DNA of 64,000 nucleotides from Casuarina equisetifolia (taxonomy: Eukaryota > Streptophyta > Magnoliopsida > Fagales > Casuarinaceae), in assembly GCA_028551475.1 (NCBI GenBank), contig CM052361.1, positions 10,795,501-10,859,500 on the forward strand, in the 5' to 3' direction. The translations under genes and the position numbers were made by a program. Every line of letters starts with the position of its first letter. Positions within the stretch are counted from its first letter, which is position 1. Positions 27,450-40,361 of this stretch are shown here, piece after piece. The notes beneath the pieces were generated by a model, which did not search any database, had not been told where the DNA came from, and was given only the letters and a program-made list of their open reading frames with translations.

Positions 27450-29680
27450 TCCTTATCCATAGCATCAGCCTTGGCCATTCCTAGTACATACATTAGCAAG
27501 CTAAGGAACTATGACCATAGGCTACTTTATGTAACACCTCATGTGATCTGCTATCATTACTAGTTGTGGGATAAATATCAACTTGGCAGTAATAAGGCTT
27601 AGGGTGGCATTGCAAAGTGACATGCATGAGAAATGCAAAAGTGAGTGTAGGCCAAGGTTAATAAGCATGTAGGGTGTGCATGAGGATCACAAAGGCACAA
27701 AAAAGCACCAACACAGAGCCAACAATGTTTTTAGGAAAATTACATTGGAGAAATGCACGAAGGATCCACATGCCAAAAGGTTCGGTACTTATACAAAGGG
27801 AGCATTAATGTGTAGAACCAACTATGCATCAGTCAAGGGTAGCACAAGCCATTAAAAAGTGGTGGCACGGATTGAGGTGGACCATTGGCTGAATAAACAA
27901 GGATGGTGGCATAGGACTCAAGGAATAGTCATGGATCCATAAAGAACAACCATGTGAAAGAAATGACCATTAAGAAGACTTTTATTGTAGGAAGCTACCA
28001 CATGGATAAAAGGATTGTTAAGGGAGTGGTGAAGTTTAAACAATCCATTAAAGACACCAAAGGCTCAAGTTAGAAATTTTTAAAGGATAATTAAAAGCTA
28101 GCCTTAGGGAAGGGAGAGAAATACACTTCTCCCTTATAGGAAACTGAAAAAAGTCAAGAATTGAGGCTCTCTATGTTAATTAAGTAGTTAGGGATAGTTA
28201 AGAGAGGAAGCAAAATGAATTAACTTTAAGAAGAGGATCTTTTCATATACCTATATAAGCATTAGTATAAGTGTTTACTCATTAAGAATAAGAAACACTC
28301 ATAAGTTTAATGATATTCCAAGTAGAGTGAACTTAAGGAGAAACTACAAGGGTTTTGCTTTATATTGGAATGTTGTATTATATGTTCTAATATGATTACA
28401 CTTCCCATGTATTTCTTGAAAAGTGTTTTTCATAGGTGCAAAAGAAAATCATAGGAAGTAAAAGGTGTACAAATTATAATATCAATCAATGATATTATAA
28501 AGTAGCCTAGTTCTTACATTTCTTAATATAATATTATTATATTATGCCTTTGAGAAAAGCCTTATTTAAATAATTTTAAATATATGGTTTATTATATTTG
28601 AGAAATACGATACTTGCTCTTGTTTGGATGAAGGTACTTGGTGATTAACTCTAGCAAAATTATCTTGTTGAATTAAAATTATACAAGCTAATTTACTAAG
28701 AGCTTCTTGAAGCAAATCATGGCCTTACTAAAAACCTATGTTCTTTGTGTTCACAGCTTGCTTATCTCACAGCTTGCTTGTTATAAGTCTCACAGCCTGC
28801 TTGATATAAATCTCACGGCCTGCTTCTTATAAGTCTCATGGCCTGATTGTTATAAGCCTCATGGCCTACTTGTTATTAGCCTCATAGGCTAATGTTATTA
28901 CCTGAATGAAACTCACTATTTCATTTAAAGAGTTTTTCTCTTAAGCTACTCGCTTGACTACGATGCCCTAACCCTCAATTTTGAGCATAAGGTGACTGAG
29001 AAAGAGAGAAAGGGAGAAGCTAAGCCTTTCAGGCTATTGAGTCCTCAACGAGAGGATTCTTGAGTAGACCAATGTCAAAACAGTTGAACTTGTGATTAAA
29101 AGTGAAGATGTGAAATTGATTTGAAGGGCGTTTTACCATTCTAACGAGCAGAAGGCTACATTTGAGGTTTGAATGTTTAAAACCCTAGCTCTACTTTTTC
29201 TATTTAAGAAGAGTTAATCTTTGAAAAAGAGGTTGATGATTTATGAGCATATGAAGTTCTCTTTCTATCAAGAATCATCCTTTGAGCTCACCTGATTAAT
29301 CATTCAATTTTGTTCACTTTCGATGAATTACAAGGTCTCGGTGATATTGTGATTAAACCGTTTATTCTCTAATTTTATCATCTATTGTACCTTGTATGAC
29401 TTTGTTTAGGTGCTAATTACATTCAAAATATATATTGCACATAAACATTATAAGAAATCCAAAACCTTAATTTGCTCTAATTTGGGTATTTCATGATAGG
29501 AGCTTTAAGTTTATTATTCATACTTGAATAGCTTTTTTGATTAATAATATTCCACAAACTATCATATTATGTGGGGATTTGCATTTGTACATGATCTTTT
29601 GATCATATTTTGTAACTGTACTTGAGAATTCTTTTAAGGAGGAATTGGTTGGATTAGGGAGAACATTTTCTCCTAATTTG
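27450..29680. mobile_element. Probable inserted retroelement DNA, family not resolved
   Basis: This stretch separates the chromodomain end (about 26900-27450) from the integrase core (about 33060-33256) of the minus-strand gypsy element, so it is a later insertion. It has no long reading frame. It contains the 23-bp tandem repeat at 28765-28900 and ends in copia-like LTR wording near 29680-30060, so the whole may be one long copia LTR or a non-coding element. Confidence 0.35.
28765..28900 (+). repeat. 23-bp tandem repeat, about six units
   Basis: Five full units of the form TCTCACAGCCTGCTTGTTATAAG start at 28765, 28788, 28811, 28834 and 28857, followed by a partial unit to about 28900. Units differ by one to four bases and drift steadily (CACAG, CACGG, CATGG, CATAG), so the array is not very young. 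Confidence 0.9.
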
Positions 29681-30060
29681 GTTTGAGTAAAGGAGACTCC
29701 AATTAGTTAGATTGAAAGATAAGAGGGTGGACATAGGACTCAAGGATTGAATGCCGAACCACTGTGGTAAATCTAGTGTTTTTTCTCTTTCCTCTATTGA
29801 CTTGAATATTACTTGTTGTTAAGGCTTATTACTTTATTATTTACTTAATACTAGCTTGTTGTTTTATCTGTTAAATAATCTATGAACTATTTAATGATAA
29901 CTTGTTCTATTGCAAATTAAAGTGTCACTTGCTTAGAATTTGCTTGCTGAATGTTTGATTTAATTGTATAACTTGAATGAGCACTTAGAGTTATTTTATA
30001 TCAAAAAAATATTGTCGAGTCTTAGCTTAAACAATTTAACCCTCCCTTCTTGTTAAGCCA
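29680..30060 (+). mobile_element. Copia-like LTR 3' part
   Basis: A GGGTGGACATAGG segment (29727) precedes CCGAACCACTGTGG (29755) and a TTTAACCCTCCCTTCTTG segment (about 30036), the same layout as at 470-600 and as reported for many plant copia LTR ends. No flanking duplication was identified. Confidence 0.4.
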
Positions 30061-30996
30061 TGAAACCCAACATGAATGGCCTTTGTTCATTCATTCTTCC
30101 TTTGTCATGTTGGTTGAACCCTATATCATCTTTAATAACACCTACCTTAGTTGTCCACCAAGGTGCCCACAACCTACAAGTGGAAGATGTCCTTTGAACT
30201 CAAATGACTAGTCCATTACACTTATATGATGGCTCAATTATTCTCAAGGATTACCCTACACCTAGCCTTCAATTATTACTAGGTAAGCTTTAGTTTCTCT
30301 TATTCTCTCTCTCTCTCTCTCTTTCCTCTCTTTCTCTTGGTTTCTTGGGTTAGGGGTCAAGGTGAGAAAATTTTAGATCAAAGGTTAGGGGAGGAGAAAG
30401 ATTCATTCTTGTATATACACATACATAAATGTACAAAATGGGATGTAAAGAGTCACGAATCAACTCACTTCAATGCTCAACCAACCTCGTCTAACTACCT
30501 ATAATAAATTTAAGTGAGGAAGGGGGGCTAGGGGGACATAGCCCTTACCTATTCACCTTCTAAAAGGTTCATGCATTAAACTCGATTGGTATAAGTGTTA
30601 TCATTAAGCTAACTAACCAACCTCCTCACTTCCCTATTTAGGTCCTTAAATACCCATATCTACCTTCCTCAGGTAGCTCCCCATGTTACCATGTGTTGGC
30701 TTATGAAGGCTTTATTTAAACTTAAGGCTTCACTAAATGTGCACTCCTCGATTCAAGTGCACACACTTTATGTGCAAACATTGGTGATTACTCCTCAGTC
30801 TAGCCTCTTACCCTTCACATTGCCATTTTAGCTTGCTTCCTTGCTTAAGTGTGCACCATAGGCTCAGCCAATCCTATGTGCATTAGTCTTCCATTTAGCC
30901 TTGGTTATATCTTCATATACAAATCTCATCCTCAATATACCTAGCATTTCCTTATGCCTATGCACCTTGATCCTTCTCATTGAACCTTAACTCTTT
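30061..30996. other. Unassigned repeat-derived DNA with a (CT)n run
   Basis: No gene is visible. A (CT)n microsatellite lies at about 30304-30322. The last about 100 bases (30897-30996) recur at 32502-32590 on the other side of an LTR-like segment. Confidence 0.4.
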
Positions 30997-32501
30997 TGTT
31001 GGAATATATTAATATTTGATGATGACAAATAAGAATTATAATATGAAAATATTTTAATTAAAATCATTTTTTATTAATCTAAACGAAACAAAATTATGCT
31101 AGATAATTTCTAATAGGAAAATAGGTATTGTCTAAAATAAGTCATACAAATAAGAAGCCCAGCATGGTGTGCAACCTAGTTCACAACCAAGGCCTATAGT
31201 CCTATATTATGTGTGACGTAGAAGCCCAATGCTAGGCGCAACCCAGCCCAAAAACCAAACTGCCTCTCAACTGAAAAGCAAGCATAACTAGTGTGATCCA
31301 TGAACCTATGATCCAAAAGGATTGGACATGACCCAAAGATCCACATTTGTGCTTGCAACCTATGCTCACGCCTACAACTTGGTTTCGCTCAACTCTACTT
31401 ACTTAATGTTGTTGCCACTCAAATTGGCCTCTAATAAAAGCTCCAGTGGTAACAAGAATTACACTAATCGAAAGACATAAAAAAGGAAAACGTTTCTGTG
31501 AAGAAAAATTAATGACTCACTCACTTTAAGAGGATTAAATTGAAGAAATTAAGGTGTTTTTTGCAACCTGTGACATAATTAATTGAAAGAGAATTAGAGT
31601 GTTTCTAAAGCTAAAATCATGGGGGTTTGTCAAGTAAGAAGTTGATTCTTTGATCTATGAAGTACCCACGAAAATTTACTTCAAGATTGAAGAAGATTGA
31701 GGAAGATTTAAGTGAAACCCAGAAACCCAACCCATGACCCATTTTACCTTTGCAAAGCTTTAAATGATTAACTTAAAATCTAGATGAAATAGTAGCATTT
31801 TGGAGAATGATTTTGAATGGGATTGAGACAAAAGCAAGTCTCATCTTCCTTTTCTCATATGAACATGAAATCAAGTAGAGAATGAGGAAAGAGAGAGGTC
31901 CAATAGGAAAAAGATGTGATCTTGCTCAAAGATGTCAAAACGGCTCTTTGGAAGTAAAAAGTTAGTTAATTTAATGTTATATTAGAAAGTTTAAAAGAAA
32001 GGTAAAGGACGAAAATCTAAGAAAGCAAGCTTCATTCAAGAAACTCATACTTTCTTAAGCTTATCAAACTCACAAAATCATTTTTCATTTTAGTGATTCT
32101 AATTTAAGCACATTACTACTTTGATATTCTTGTTAGAAAATTAGTTTATGCTTCAATACAAATTGTTATTGAATTGATTTTCTGCAAATGAACAATGCTA
32201 GGGCTTGAACGAAATTTAAAGCTTTTGTCCAATTCATTTTGTAATAGCTTTTTAGCATTTGTAGCATTTGTTTAAGGCTTATGAATTGAATTTTGTATAT
32301 CCTATAAAAGCCTAGTTCTAAATTTGTAATATTGGGGTGAGAAACTTGTAACCGAGTTTGAAGGATTAATTATCCCTTGTAAAGGATTAGATATCCCTTG
32401 TAATCAATTGTTGAATTGACTAAAAGAGACTCTAGCAATTTGCTAAGCGACTTTTTCTTTGTGTAAGCATGATTTGAATGTTGAGGGATTGGTTATCCCT
32501 T
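30997..32501 (+). mobile_element. Probable long copia (SIRE-like) solo LTR
   Basis: Begins TGTTGGAATATATTAATAT and continues TTTGATGATGACAAATAAG, wording typical of the start of SIRE/Maximus-type copia LTRs. The right part (32340-32500) has repeated 'GGATTANNTATCCCTTG' motifs. It is about 1.5 kb and has no reading frame. It is bracketed by a diverged direct repeat of about 90-100 bases (30897-30996 and 32502-32590) instead of a simple 5-bp duplication, so the boundaries are uncertain. Confidence 0.45.
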
Positions 32502-33256
32502 GGCCTTGGTCACATCTTCTTATACAAACCTCAACCTCTCCCCATGCTTATGCATCTTGGTCTTTCTCATTAAACCTTAGCTCTTCATTAATCATCTAGG
32601 CACCTCTTACACCCTAATCTCATCAAATAGTGATGCCTTCAAGTGTCTTGTTTCCATAATTGCCTATTGTACTTGTCATTCTATGTGAACTCTTCCTATC
32701 AGCATGGTTATGGCCTACTGCCACTTAATCACTTGTCATGCCAAGTTATACCAAATAGCCTAGCTATAATACTTATACGAGGTCATTTCTTTTGAGCTTC
32801 AGACACTTAGGTTGTAGCATTAGGCTGCCTATGGTATCAATATCCTTATTCCTTTAGCCATTGTGATGTAAAACAACATAGGTAAACTTCTAACACTAGG
32901 TTAATTTAGCTTTCTGCTCATTAGTTTACAAATGGTAAAAGGACAAACTGAAACCAAACTCCTTATAAACCCTACAATTCTTTCTAAAACAAACTTACAA
33001 ACATTGAGCTACAATTGTGATGATGCTAGATGGCATGCTATATAGTTTAAAATTTTCTTCATAAAAACTATGCAATTTATGCTACTACATGATGGTGTCC
33101 TACAAAGATGAAGGGTAAGGATTTGGGTAAGTGGTCCACAATGACCAAAATGGAGGTCTTTCCCTTGGATGGGGGTACCTTTTCCATGAAGTCCATGGTG
33201 ATGTCATTCTAGGCCTTATATGGGGTTGATAATTGCTACATCTTACCTGCAATGCT

Positions 33257-34938
33257 TGATAACTATATTTTTGTAAGGTTATTTAACTACTTTAGTCAAT
33301 ATATAATATAGTGTTTGTGAAATTATATTTGCATTTGTCTATATTTATTCAAATATTGTTAGTTAATATAGCAAACCCAAAATAGAAGAAAATGAAAGAA
33401 AAAAAGTAGCAAACCAACACATAAGAAAGAAAAGAAAAAAGAAAAAGAAAAGAAACAACAAAAATAAAGAAAGATATCTAGTTATGTACATGGGGAACTC
33501 ACGAATGGAAAAATTGAACAAAGGAGAAACGAGCTACTGTGGGGTGCATTGTTGGGCAGCAAGAAAAAAAAAAGAAAAGAAAGGAAAACCAAAAAAAAGG
33601 AAAGAAACAAAAAGGAGAGAAAGAATAAGTAGGTGTGCCGATTAGGATGCAAATGATGTGGGACTTGCTAAAAACTTGGCCACCTATGACAGCAAGGTCT
33701 CAGAAAGAGCGTGATAGTAGTGTGAAAGTTGACTGTGCAACATCCTCTTTTGGTGAAGAACCTAAAGTTGTCTACATTTCCAGCCATTTAAATGCATTTT
33801 CTAATGTGTTCTAGTGCGTTTCCGATAGGGAAGGAGAAGATTAGACGTTATATGTGCAATATTTCCAATAGCTTGTGGTAGTTCCAATGAAGGATAATGA
33901 ATGCCATTTAGGTTTTTTTTTTGGCAAATCTACTCATTTTTTGATAGATTTGTGTGATTTCTAATTAGATCAGCACCCTAAGCATCTTCCCTAGCGAGAT
34001 TTGAGTTTATATGCAGAAGAAGTGATGGTGTGTAATGGTGCATGGCAATGGTGTGTGGCAGCACATGGTGACGCACGATAGTGGCGCGTGACAATGCATG
34101 ACAACATTTTTCCCCCCTTATTCCAAATAGTCTCTTTTCATCCTCTAATGTGTAGAGTTGTGCAAAGCTTTCTTGAAATAAAGACATTGTAGTAACAACT
34201 TTCATTTTTTAATTTAAAAATGTTTTGTTCAACTTCTAGCATTGTTGTTTGTGTTTATATTATGTTTTAGTTTACTTTGTTAGAGCTACTATATAACCTA
34301 ATTATGATGGTATAAACTTCATGATTATAATGTTTTGTAAGATATTTTATTTATATGAGTTATATGTTACAGTGTTTAATGCTTTTAAGTAATTAGCTAC
34401 CACTTAAACAATTTAATTTGTATGTTTGAGACTGAAAATAGATGATTTGCAATTGTTTCTTGTAATGTATAACCATAAATTAAATATAGATAGATATATA
34501 TCATATTATTTGTGTGGCTTTCGGTGTAAACTGAGAATATTCATAAATCATAATGTATTTAATTTGTTTCAATTCACATATAAAGATATAGTGAATTAAT
34601 GAGCTAAATAGGTCATTATGCCTAGACATAAGATAATAAATATATTAGAAAATTTTACTATCACATGAATATTATCTCTCTTGCAAGTATAAATAATCAA
34701 CATTTGTATCTAGTAGTTATGGTGAAGTCAAATATTCTAACATGTTCCTTGTATCAAGCTTTCTCAAATTTAGTTGATACTTTATCCTTTATCATTTCAA
34801 TTTCTAAATAAATTCTACAAGTTATTCACTATTAGTAATAGTTGGTCTAGTACTCACCAATCTTTATAGGACAATACTTTTCTCTTCACTATATTACTTA
34901 TTTGACATATTCACTTGCATGTAAGATTTCACCAAACC
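33257..34938 (+). mobile_element. Diverged Athila-like solo LTR
   Basis: Starts TGATAACTATATTTTTGTAAGG and ends TTCACCAAACC, parallel to the LTRs at 37432 and 45917. The second half (34240-34930) aligns well with them, while 33360-33650 is A/G-rich low-complexity DNA. The flanks ATGCT (33252-33256) and GTGCT (34939-34943) match at four of five bases. It interrupts the integrase part of the minus-strand gypsy element. No internal region is present. The terminal hairpin seen in the younger copies has decayed here, in keeping with greater age. Confidence 0.75.
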
Positions 34939-35499
34939 GTGCTTAAGCTCTTGACCTTGTTCCTTTGACTTACACTGTAGTTTTGCATTACCTCCCTCAC
35001 CATGGTCTTCATTCCTTTCTAGAAAAAGACCTTCACACGATGATACATCTTATGGTTGCCTTAATGGAATTCATTCACAATCACTAGGATTAGAGGTAAC
35101 TTTGCATATAGATATATCCACTCTTTATAAATAGTATCCCATCTTTGAGCTCCCATTTATCTCATGCTTTTCCTTATTTAACTTTTCTACTGACCCTTTG
35201 AGCTCTTTCATTGACTCATTCTCATCTTAGATCAATTCCAACCATATAGGCATAGGCTTGGATATTACACTTAGAAAACCTTTAGTTTCCCACCTTGACA
35301 GGGCATTAGCTCTACCATTTTCTTTTCTAGGTCAATATTTAAACTTAAATTCAAACCCTAACAACTTGCTAGCCCATCTCTACTACCTTAATGTAGAAAT
35401 TTGTTACTCCTAGAGGAATTTTAAACTCTTTTGATCCATCCTAATAATGAATTGTTATGTCTCTAAAGGCAACCTAAGAGGTGGGAAAATTAGGTTTCT

Positions 35500-37097
35500 T
35501 GTATATTTTTTTAAGTACTTTCCTTCACTTAACAAATTCAGCTGGGTTACTATGAAGATAATACAAATCATATAATCAAAATTAATGCAAACATGCTATA
35601 GTGCTAAACACTACCAAGCTGCAACTAATATATACAAATTAGATGTAAAGGGGTTAAGTGAAATTTGTAGTCTAAAAACTTTGCAACCTGTTTGCACTTC
35701 AAGTGCCAAAAATCTTATCAACCTCAAGATAAACACAAATATGATCAATTGATGGTATAGGAGAAATAAGGCATGTAGATTTTAAGTGATTGGAAAATCT
35801 CTTCCAACCTAACTCATTTGATAATCCTATCAAAGGGTTTTACTAAGTTTTTAAGTTATTGGATTAAGACATCCAACCCACCTCCTTGGACAACTTGTCA
35901 AAGGATACCAAAGCACGGCAATCCCTTGGATTACCAATTACAAAAGTCTATAATACAATGTAGTATCAACCTCACAATACATATAATGAATCAATACTCA
36001 ATAAGGTATTAAATAAAGAAATCCTTAAATGATAACAAGATTATATTCTAGGGATTTGCAATCAACCACCAATCATACAAGGTGACTTAATCAAGCACCA
36101 ATCGGTAGTATAAAGAAAATTTGTTAAAGTTGAATGAGAGAAAACCATAAACAAATTTCAATCTTTGGAGGAACAAAGTTTTTCTTTTTGAAATCACTTT
36201 TTCTTGAAAGCCTTAGGAAAACTTGTTGTTTTGAAGCTCGTTTCTTCTCTTTTTTTGTAGGCACCAACTTTTCCAATGGACAACCTCCTCTATAGCCTAG
36301 GTTTTCAAGATTTCATCATCTTCTAGAAGCTCAAAACGTTAATCTTGGTAAAATAGTTGGATTTTTAAGTTCCATCCTTCTTTCTCTTCTTACTATTGTG
36401 TCCCTCCACTCGTTTATTTTTAGTTTCATTCTACCTTAAGTGAAGATGGCATCGTTCTAGTGCAATTATGACCTAGCCTTTCATATGCATGGGCATTTAC
36501 ATAAGTTGAGGTCTCACAAGCTTCTTTGGAACCCATGGGCTTCATTTTAATCCAACTTCAAGCCATGTGAGCATTTTTCCTTCAATCCAATGTAGCTTTC
36601 TTTTCTAACCCTTATTAGATCTAGACAATATGTAAAAAACCATCAGAGTGTATGGTCCATTCTAAGTAAATCCAAAGGCCATGAGGGGTATTCAATATTT
36701 CTTTCAATAACCATTTCCATGTAAACATTATTGTAATATTCCTATAAATATATGATATTTATCACCAAGAGGAATATTAATAATTATAATTACATGATCA
36801 TGGAAATAAGCACACCATTACAATCATCATAAAAAGTATTAGCTTACTTGACTTAACATGAACATCTTTCGTAATAGTCCTTTTGGTGATAGTCAGGATT
36901 AATGAGGTCATCCATTTTTTATATATAAACCATTGCATGTTTTTCCTTTGAAATGCTTTGTTGAAAAAATGTATTGGTCATCCATTTTTAATTAAGATGG
37001 CTCCCTTTCCTAATGTGATTGTGCCACATTCAACCACGAATTGTTCATCAAAATGTGGTAATACAAGGATAGAGGTGTGTGTTTTTCAATGCATAAA
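35500..37097. other. Unassigned insertion within the gypsy element
   Basis: This AT-rich stretch begins just past the RNase H end of the minus-strand gypsy element and runs to a probable miniature LTR element. It holds no reading frame beyond about 70 codons and no motif I recognise. Confidence 0.35.
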
Positions 37098-37431
37098 TGT
37101 CACAGTCTTGGTTTTCATCCCAAAATGTCAACCCAATGGGATGAATAGCCAAGTCCTCTTATATGGTTGAATCATCCCACTTACCTTTTCAATGTGGAAG
37201 AATAAAGACTATTATATTCTTCCCTACCTAAATCCACATTACCTTCTACATGGGTGGGGATCATTGTCTACCCCACATTAAGGAATAGCAATCACAATTA
37301 TCATTGGGTCAAGTCATATTTTGGCTTTGATACTACTTGTCATGAGTTGGATTCCATTCAAAATGTTAACTCAATGGAAGGAGTACCCAAACCCCCTTAT
37401 ACGGCTAGATCATCTTACTTGCCTTTCTAAT
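37098..37431 (-). mobile_element. Probable TRIM-like miniature LTR element (inverted), interrupted
   Basis: Two related segments start TGTCACAG (37098) and TGTCATGAG (37348) and both continue through an ATGTYAACYCAATGG block, a 'CTTATAYGG' block and a 'CATCYYACTTRCC' block. Just before the second is TGGCTTTGATACTA (37331-37344), the reverse complement of an initiator tRNA-Met-type primer site. Together this is the layout of an inverted element with very short LTRs and almost no internal region. The second LTR is cut by the Athila-like element and seems to resume at 47324. It carries no coding region. Confidence 0.5.
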
Positions 37432-38833
37432 TGATAACTCTATTTTTATAGAGTTATTTTACCTAATTTAAATAATAAATTCTCTAATGTTTGTGAGAAA
37501 ATATTTGAATTCCTCTTTATTTACTTAAATTTGTCTTGTTTATGTAGCATAAGGAAGCATGAAGAAAAAGAACAAGCATGGAGAACCTGGTACTTATTAT
37601 ATGGCAGAAGATGGTCAAATTATCAAGGTGAAGGAAATCAAGATGGGTTTGGGCTTGGGCTTGGGCTTTGGATAATTGTTATTAGATTTTTATTGTTATT
37701 ATTATTTTTAAATAATTAGAAAACCTAGTCCTATTAGGAGTCCAAAGCCTAATTAATATAGAAGTCTAAAACCCAATTGTATTGGGAATCCAAAACCCAA
37801 TGCTATTAGGATAAGGAGAAAGTTCTAGATCCCATACCCTATATAAAAGAGGAGCCCTGCATAGAGGAGAGGGGGAAGCAAGAGAGAAAATAAGTTGCCG
37901 TTGAAACCAAGGAGGAAATTAAGCACAACTCAAGAGAGAGGCCAAGAATTCAAGATTCAACTCAAGAGAGAGGCCAAGAATTCAAGATTTCTTGAAGAGA
38001 AGACAAAAAGGGTGACAGACTTCTTGTTCTTGGATTCAAGATGCCTTCTTTGTTTCTTATTATTGTTCTTCCTCATTATTTCATTATGTTTTAAACTTCT
38101 TTTGTTAGAGCGAAGATGTAGCCTAACTATGATGATGTGAATCCTATAAGTTTTATGTTTTGCAAGATAGTTTATTTATGTGAGTTATATATTATTATGC
38201 TTAATGCTTTTAAGTGATTGGCCACCACTTGAATGATTTAATGTGTATGTTAGAGACTGAAAGGTAATAATATGCAATTGCTTCTTATAATATATAACCA
38301 TGAATTAAATATGGATAGACATATACCATGTTATTTGTGTGGCTTTTGGTGATAAGATGATCGAAAGATTTATTATAAACCAGGAATATTCACATATCCT
38401 AATGCATTTGGTTTGTTTCAATTCACATATAGAGATATAGTGAATTAATGAACTAAATAGGTTTACTATACCTAGACATAGGATAGTAAATAAATTAGGA
38501 AATTTCGCCATCACATAGATAATATCATTCTTGCAGGCATAAACTATGGAAATTCATATCTAGTAGTTATGGTGAAATCGGAAGCTCTAACATGTGTCTC
38601 ATCTTGATTTTTCCTACTTGGATTTAATTTTAATTAGTTTTGAGTTTTTGTTTTAGAAATTTTAAATTTTAATTCATCTTCAACAATATTTTGATTTGCT
38701 AGATAAATTTTAGGGTTAATTCATCATTAGTACTTAATTAGTTTAGTATTCACCAATCTTCGTGGGACGATATCTTTCTTATCATTATATTACTTGTTCG
38801 ACATGTTCATTTGCATTTAAATTTCACCGAACA
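37432..38833 (+). repeat. Left LTR of the young Athila-like element
   Basis: Begins TGATAACTCTATTTTTATAG and ends TTCACCGAACA. A TATATAAAAG box at 37840-37849 is the likely promoter. An inverted pair AACTCTAT/ATAGAGTT lies within the first 25 bases. Confidence 0.95.
37840..37849 (+). promoter_or_regulatory. LTR TATA box
   Basis: TATATAAAAG about 410 bases into the LTR, with the identical box at 46325-46334 in the right LTR. It is the likely start signal for the element's own transcript. Confidence 0.6.
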
Positions 38834-38839
38834 AGTTTT

Positions 38840-38857
38840 TGGCGCCATTGCCGGGGA
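38840..38857 (+). other. Primer binding site, tRNA-Asp type
   Basis: TGGCGCCATTGCCGGGGA is complementary to the plant tRNA-Asp 3' end at 17 of 18 bases and starts seven bases after the LTR. Confidence 0.85.
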
Positions 38858-39068
38858 TTGGTTGTTTTACTACTCATTAATATTAATACCAAATAATTCT
38901 AAGTTTAATCTAGTTTTTATTTTCTTTTAAAAAAAAACGATTTTTTTTGTTTTGTTAGATTTTATTTTTGCTTTGCTTTATTATTGTTATTTTTACATTA
39001 AAAAAAATTAATTAAAAAAATCAATCATTTTTTTTAGTTGCTACTTTTCAAGATTGTTACAGACGTGC

Positions 39069-40361
39069 ATGACCCGTAGCCAAAGAGAACAACTTGTTAA
39101 TCTTGACCCAGAAATTGAACGCACAGTCAGAAAGCAACAAAAGGAGCTAAGAGAACAAAGAAGTGAAGCTACAAAAATGGCAGAGAATGATGATCCACGC
39201 AAGATTCTAAAAGAATATGTTGCACCAACAGTTCAGGGTGCCACATCAAGCATCAAAAGGCCTGCAATTCAAGCAAACAACTTTGAAATCAAGCCCGCAC
39301 TCATTCAGATGCTTCAAAATTCTGTGCAATTTTATGGGCTACCAAATGATGATCCAAATGCTCACATTTATGCTTTTCTTGAAATCTATGACATGATTAA
39401 ATACAATGGGGTCACAGATGATGCTATTAGATTAAGGCTATTCCCATTTTCTTTAAGAGACAAAGCTAAAAGTTGGCTTTCTTCTCTTCCTGCAGGATCA
39501 ATTACAACATGGGATGATTTGGCTCAGAAATTTCTTAGTAAGTTCTTTCCTCCAGTAAAATCTGTAAAAATGCGTAACGATATTACCGCTTTTATGCAAA
39601 TGGAGAATGAATCATTATATGAAGCTTGGGAAAGATTCAAGGAGCTTTTAAGAAAATGTCCACAACATGGACTACCCAAATGGTTACAGGTATAAACTTT
39701 TTATAATGGGTCTAGTACAAATCTTTGTTTTATGCTTGATGCAGCTGCAGGAGGGGCTTTGAACAATAAGACACCAGAAGAAGCATATGATCTTTTGGAG
39801 GAAATGGCAAACAATAGTTATCAATGGCCTACTGAAAGGCTACCAGTAAGGAAAGCTAGTGGAATTCATGAAGTGGATGCTTTCACTGCAATTTATGCAC
39901 AGTTTGATAAACTTAACAAGAAGATAGATAACTTGAATGCTACAGTCATGAGGATTCAAAACATAGTATGTGATCATTGTGGTGGAGGGCATGCAAGCAT
40001 AAAGTGTCAGTTAGATAACACCTTTGCTCAGGGTAGTGAAGATGCTAATTATGTTGGAAATTCAAGTAGGCCACAAAATAATCCATACTCCAACACTTAC
40101 AATCCGAGATGGCGTAACCACCCAAATTTTTCATGGAGTAATTCTAATGCAATGAGGCCACCACCAGGGTTTAGGCAACCAGAAGAAAAGAAGCCTAATT
40201 TAGAGGAAATGGTTGCCAAGATGTTACAGAACAACGAAACAAGAATGCAAAACCAAGAAGCTTCAATTCGAAATTTAGAAGTGCAAATAGGTCAGTTGGC
40301 TAATATGATTTCTGGAAGACAAAAGGTTCCTTGCCTAGCAGCACAGAGAAGAATCCTATAG
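39069..40361 (+). mobile_element. gag region of the young Athila-like element
   Basis: The region encodes a retrotransposon gag domain (LFPFSLRDKAKSWLSSLPAG, then the TTWDDLAQKFLSKFFP block) and further on a CDHCGGGHASIKC zinc-knuckle-like motif near 39970. The closest relative in the window is the gag region of the shortened element at about 6240-7535. The first ATG of the frame gives MTRSQREQL (39069). The region is broken, with about one break. Confidence 0.85.

Noticed and set aside
28765-28900. CRISPR-like array
   Set aside because: Units abut each other with no spacers and the context is a plant genome; it is a plain tandem repeat.
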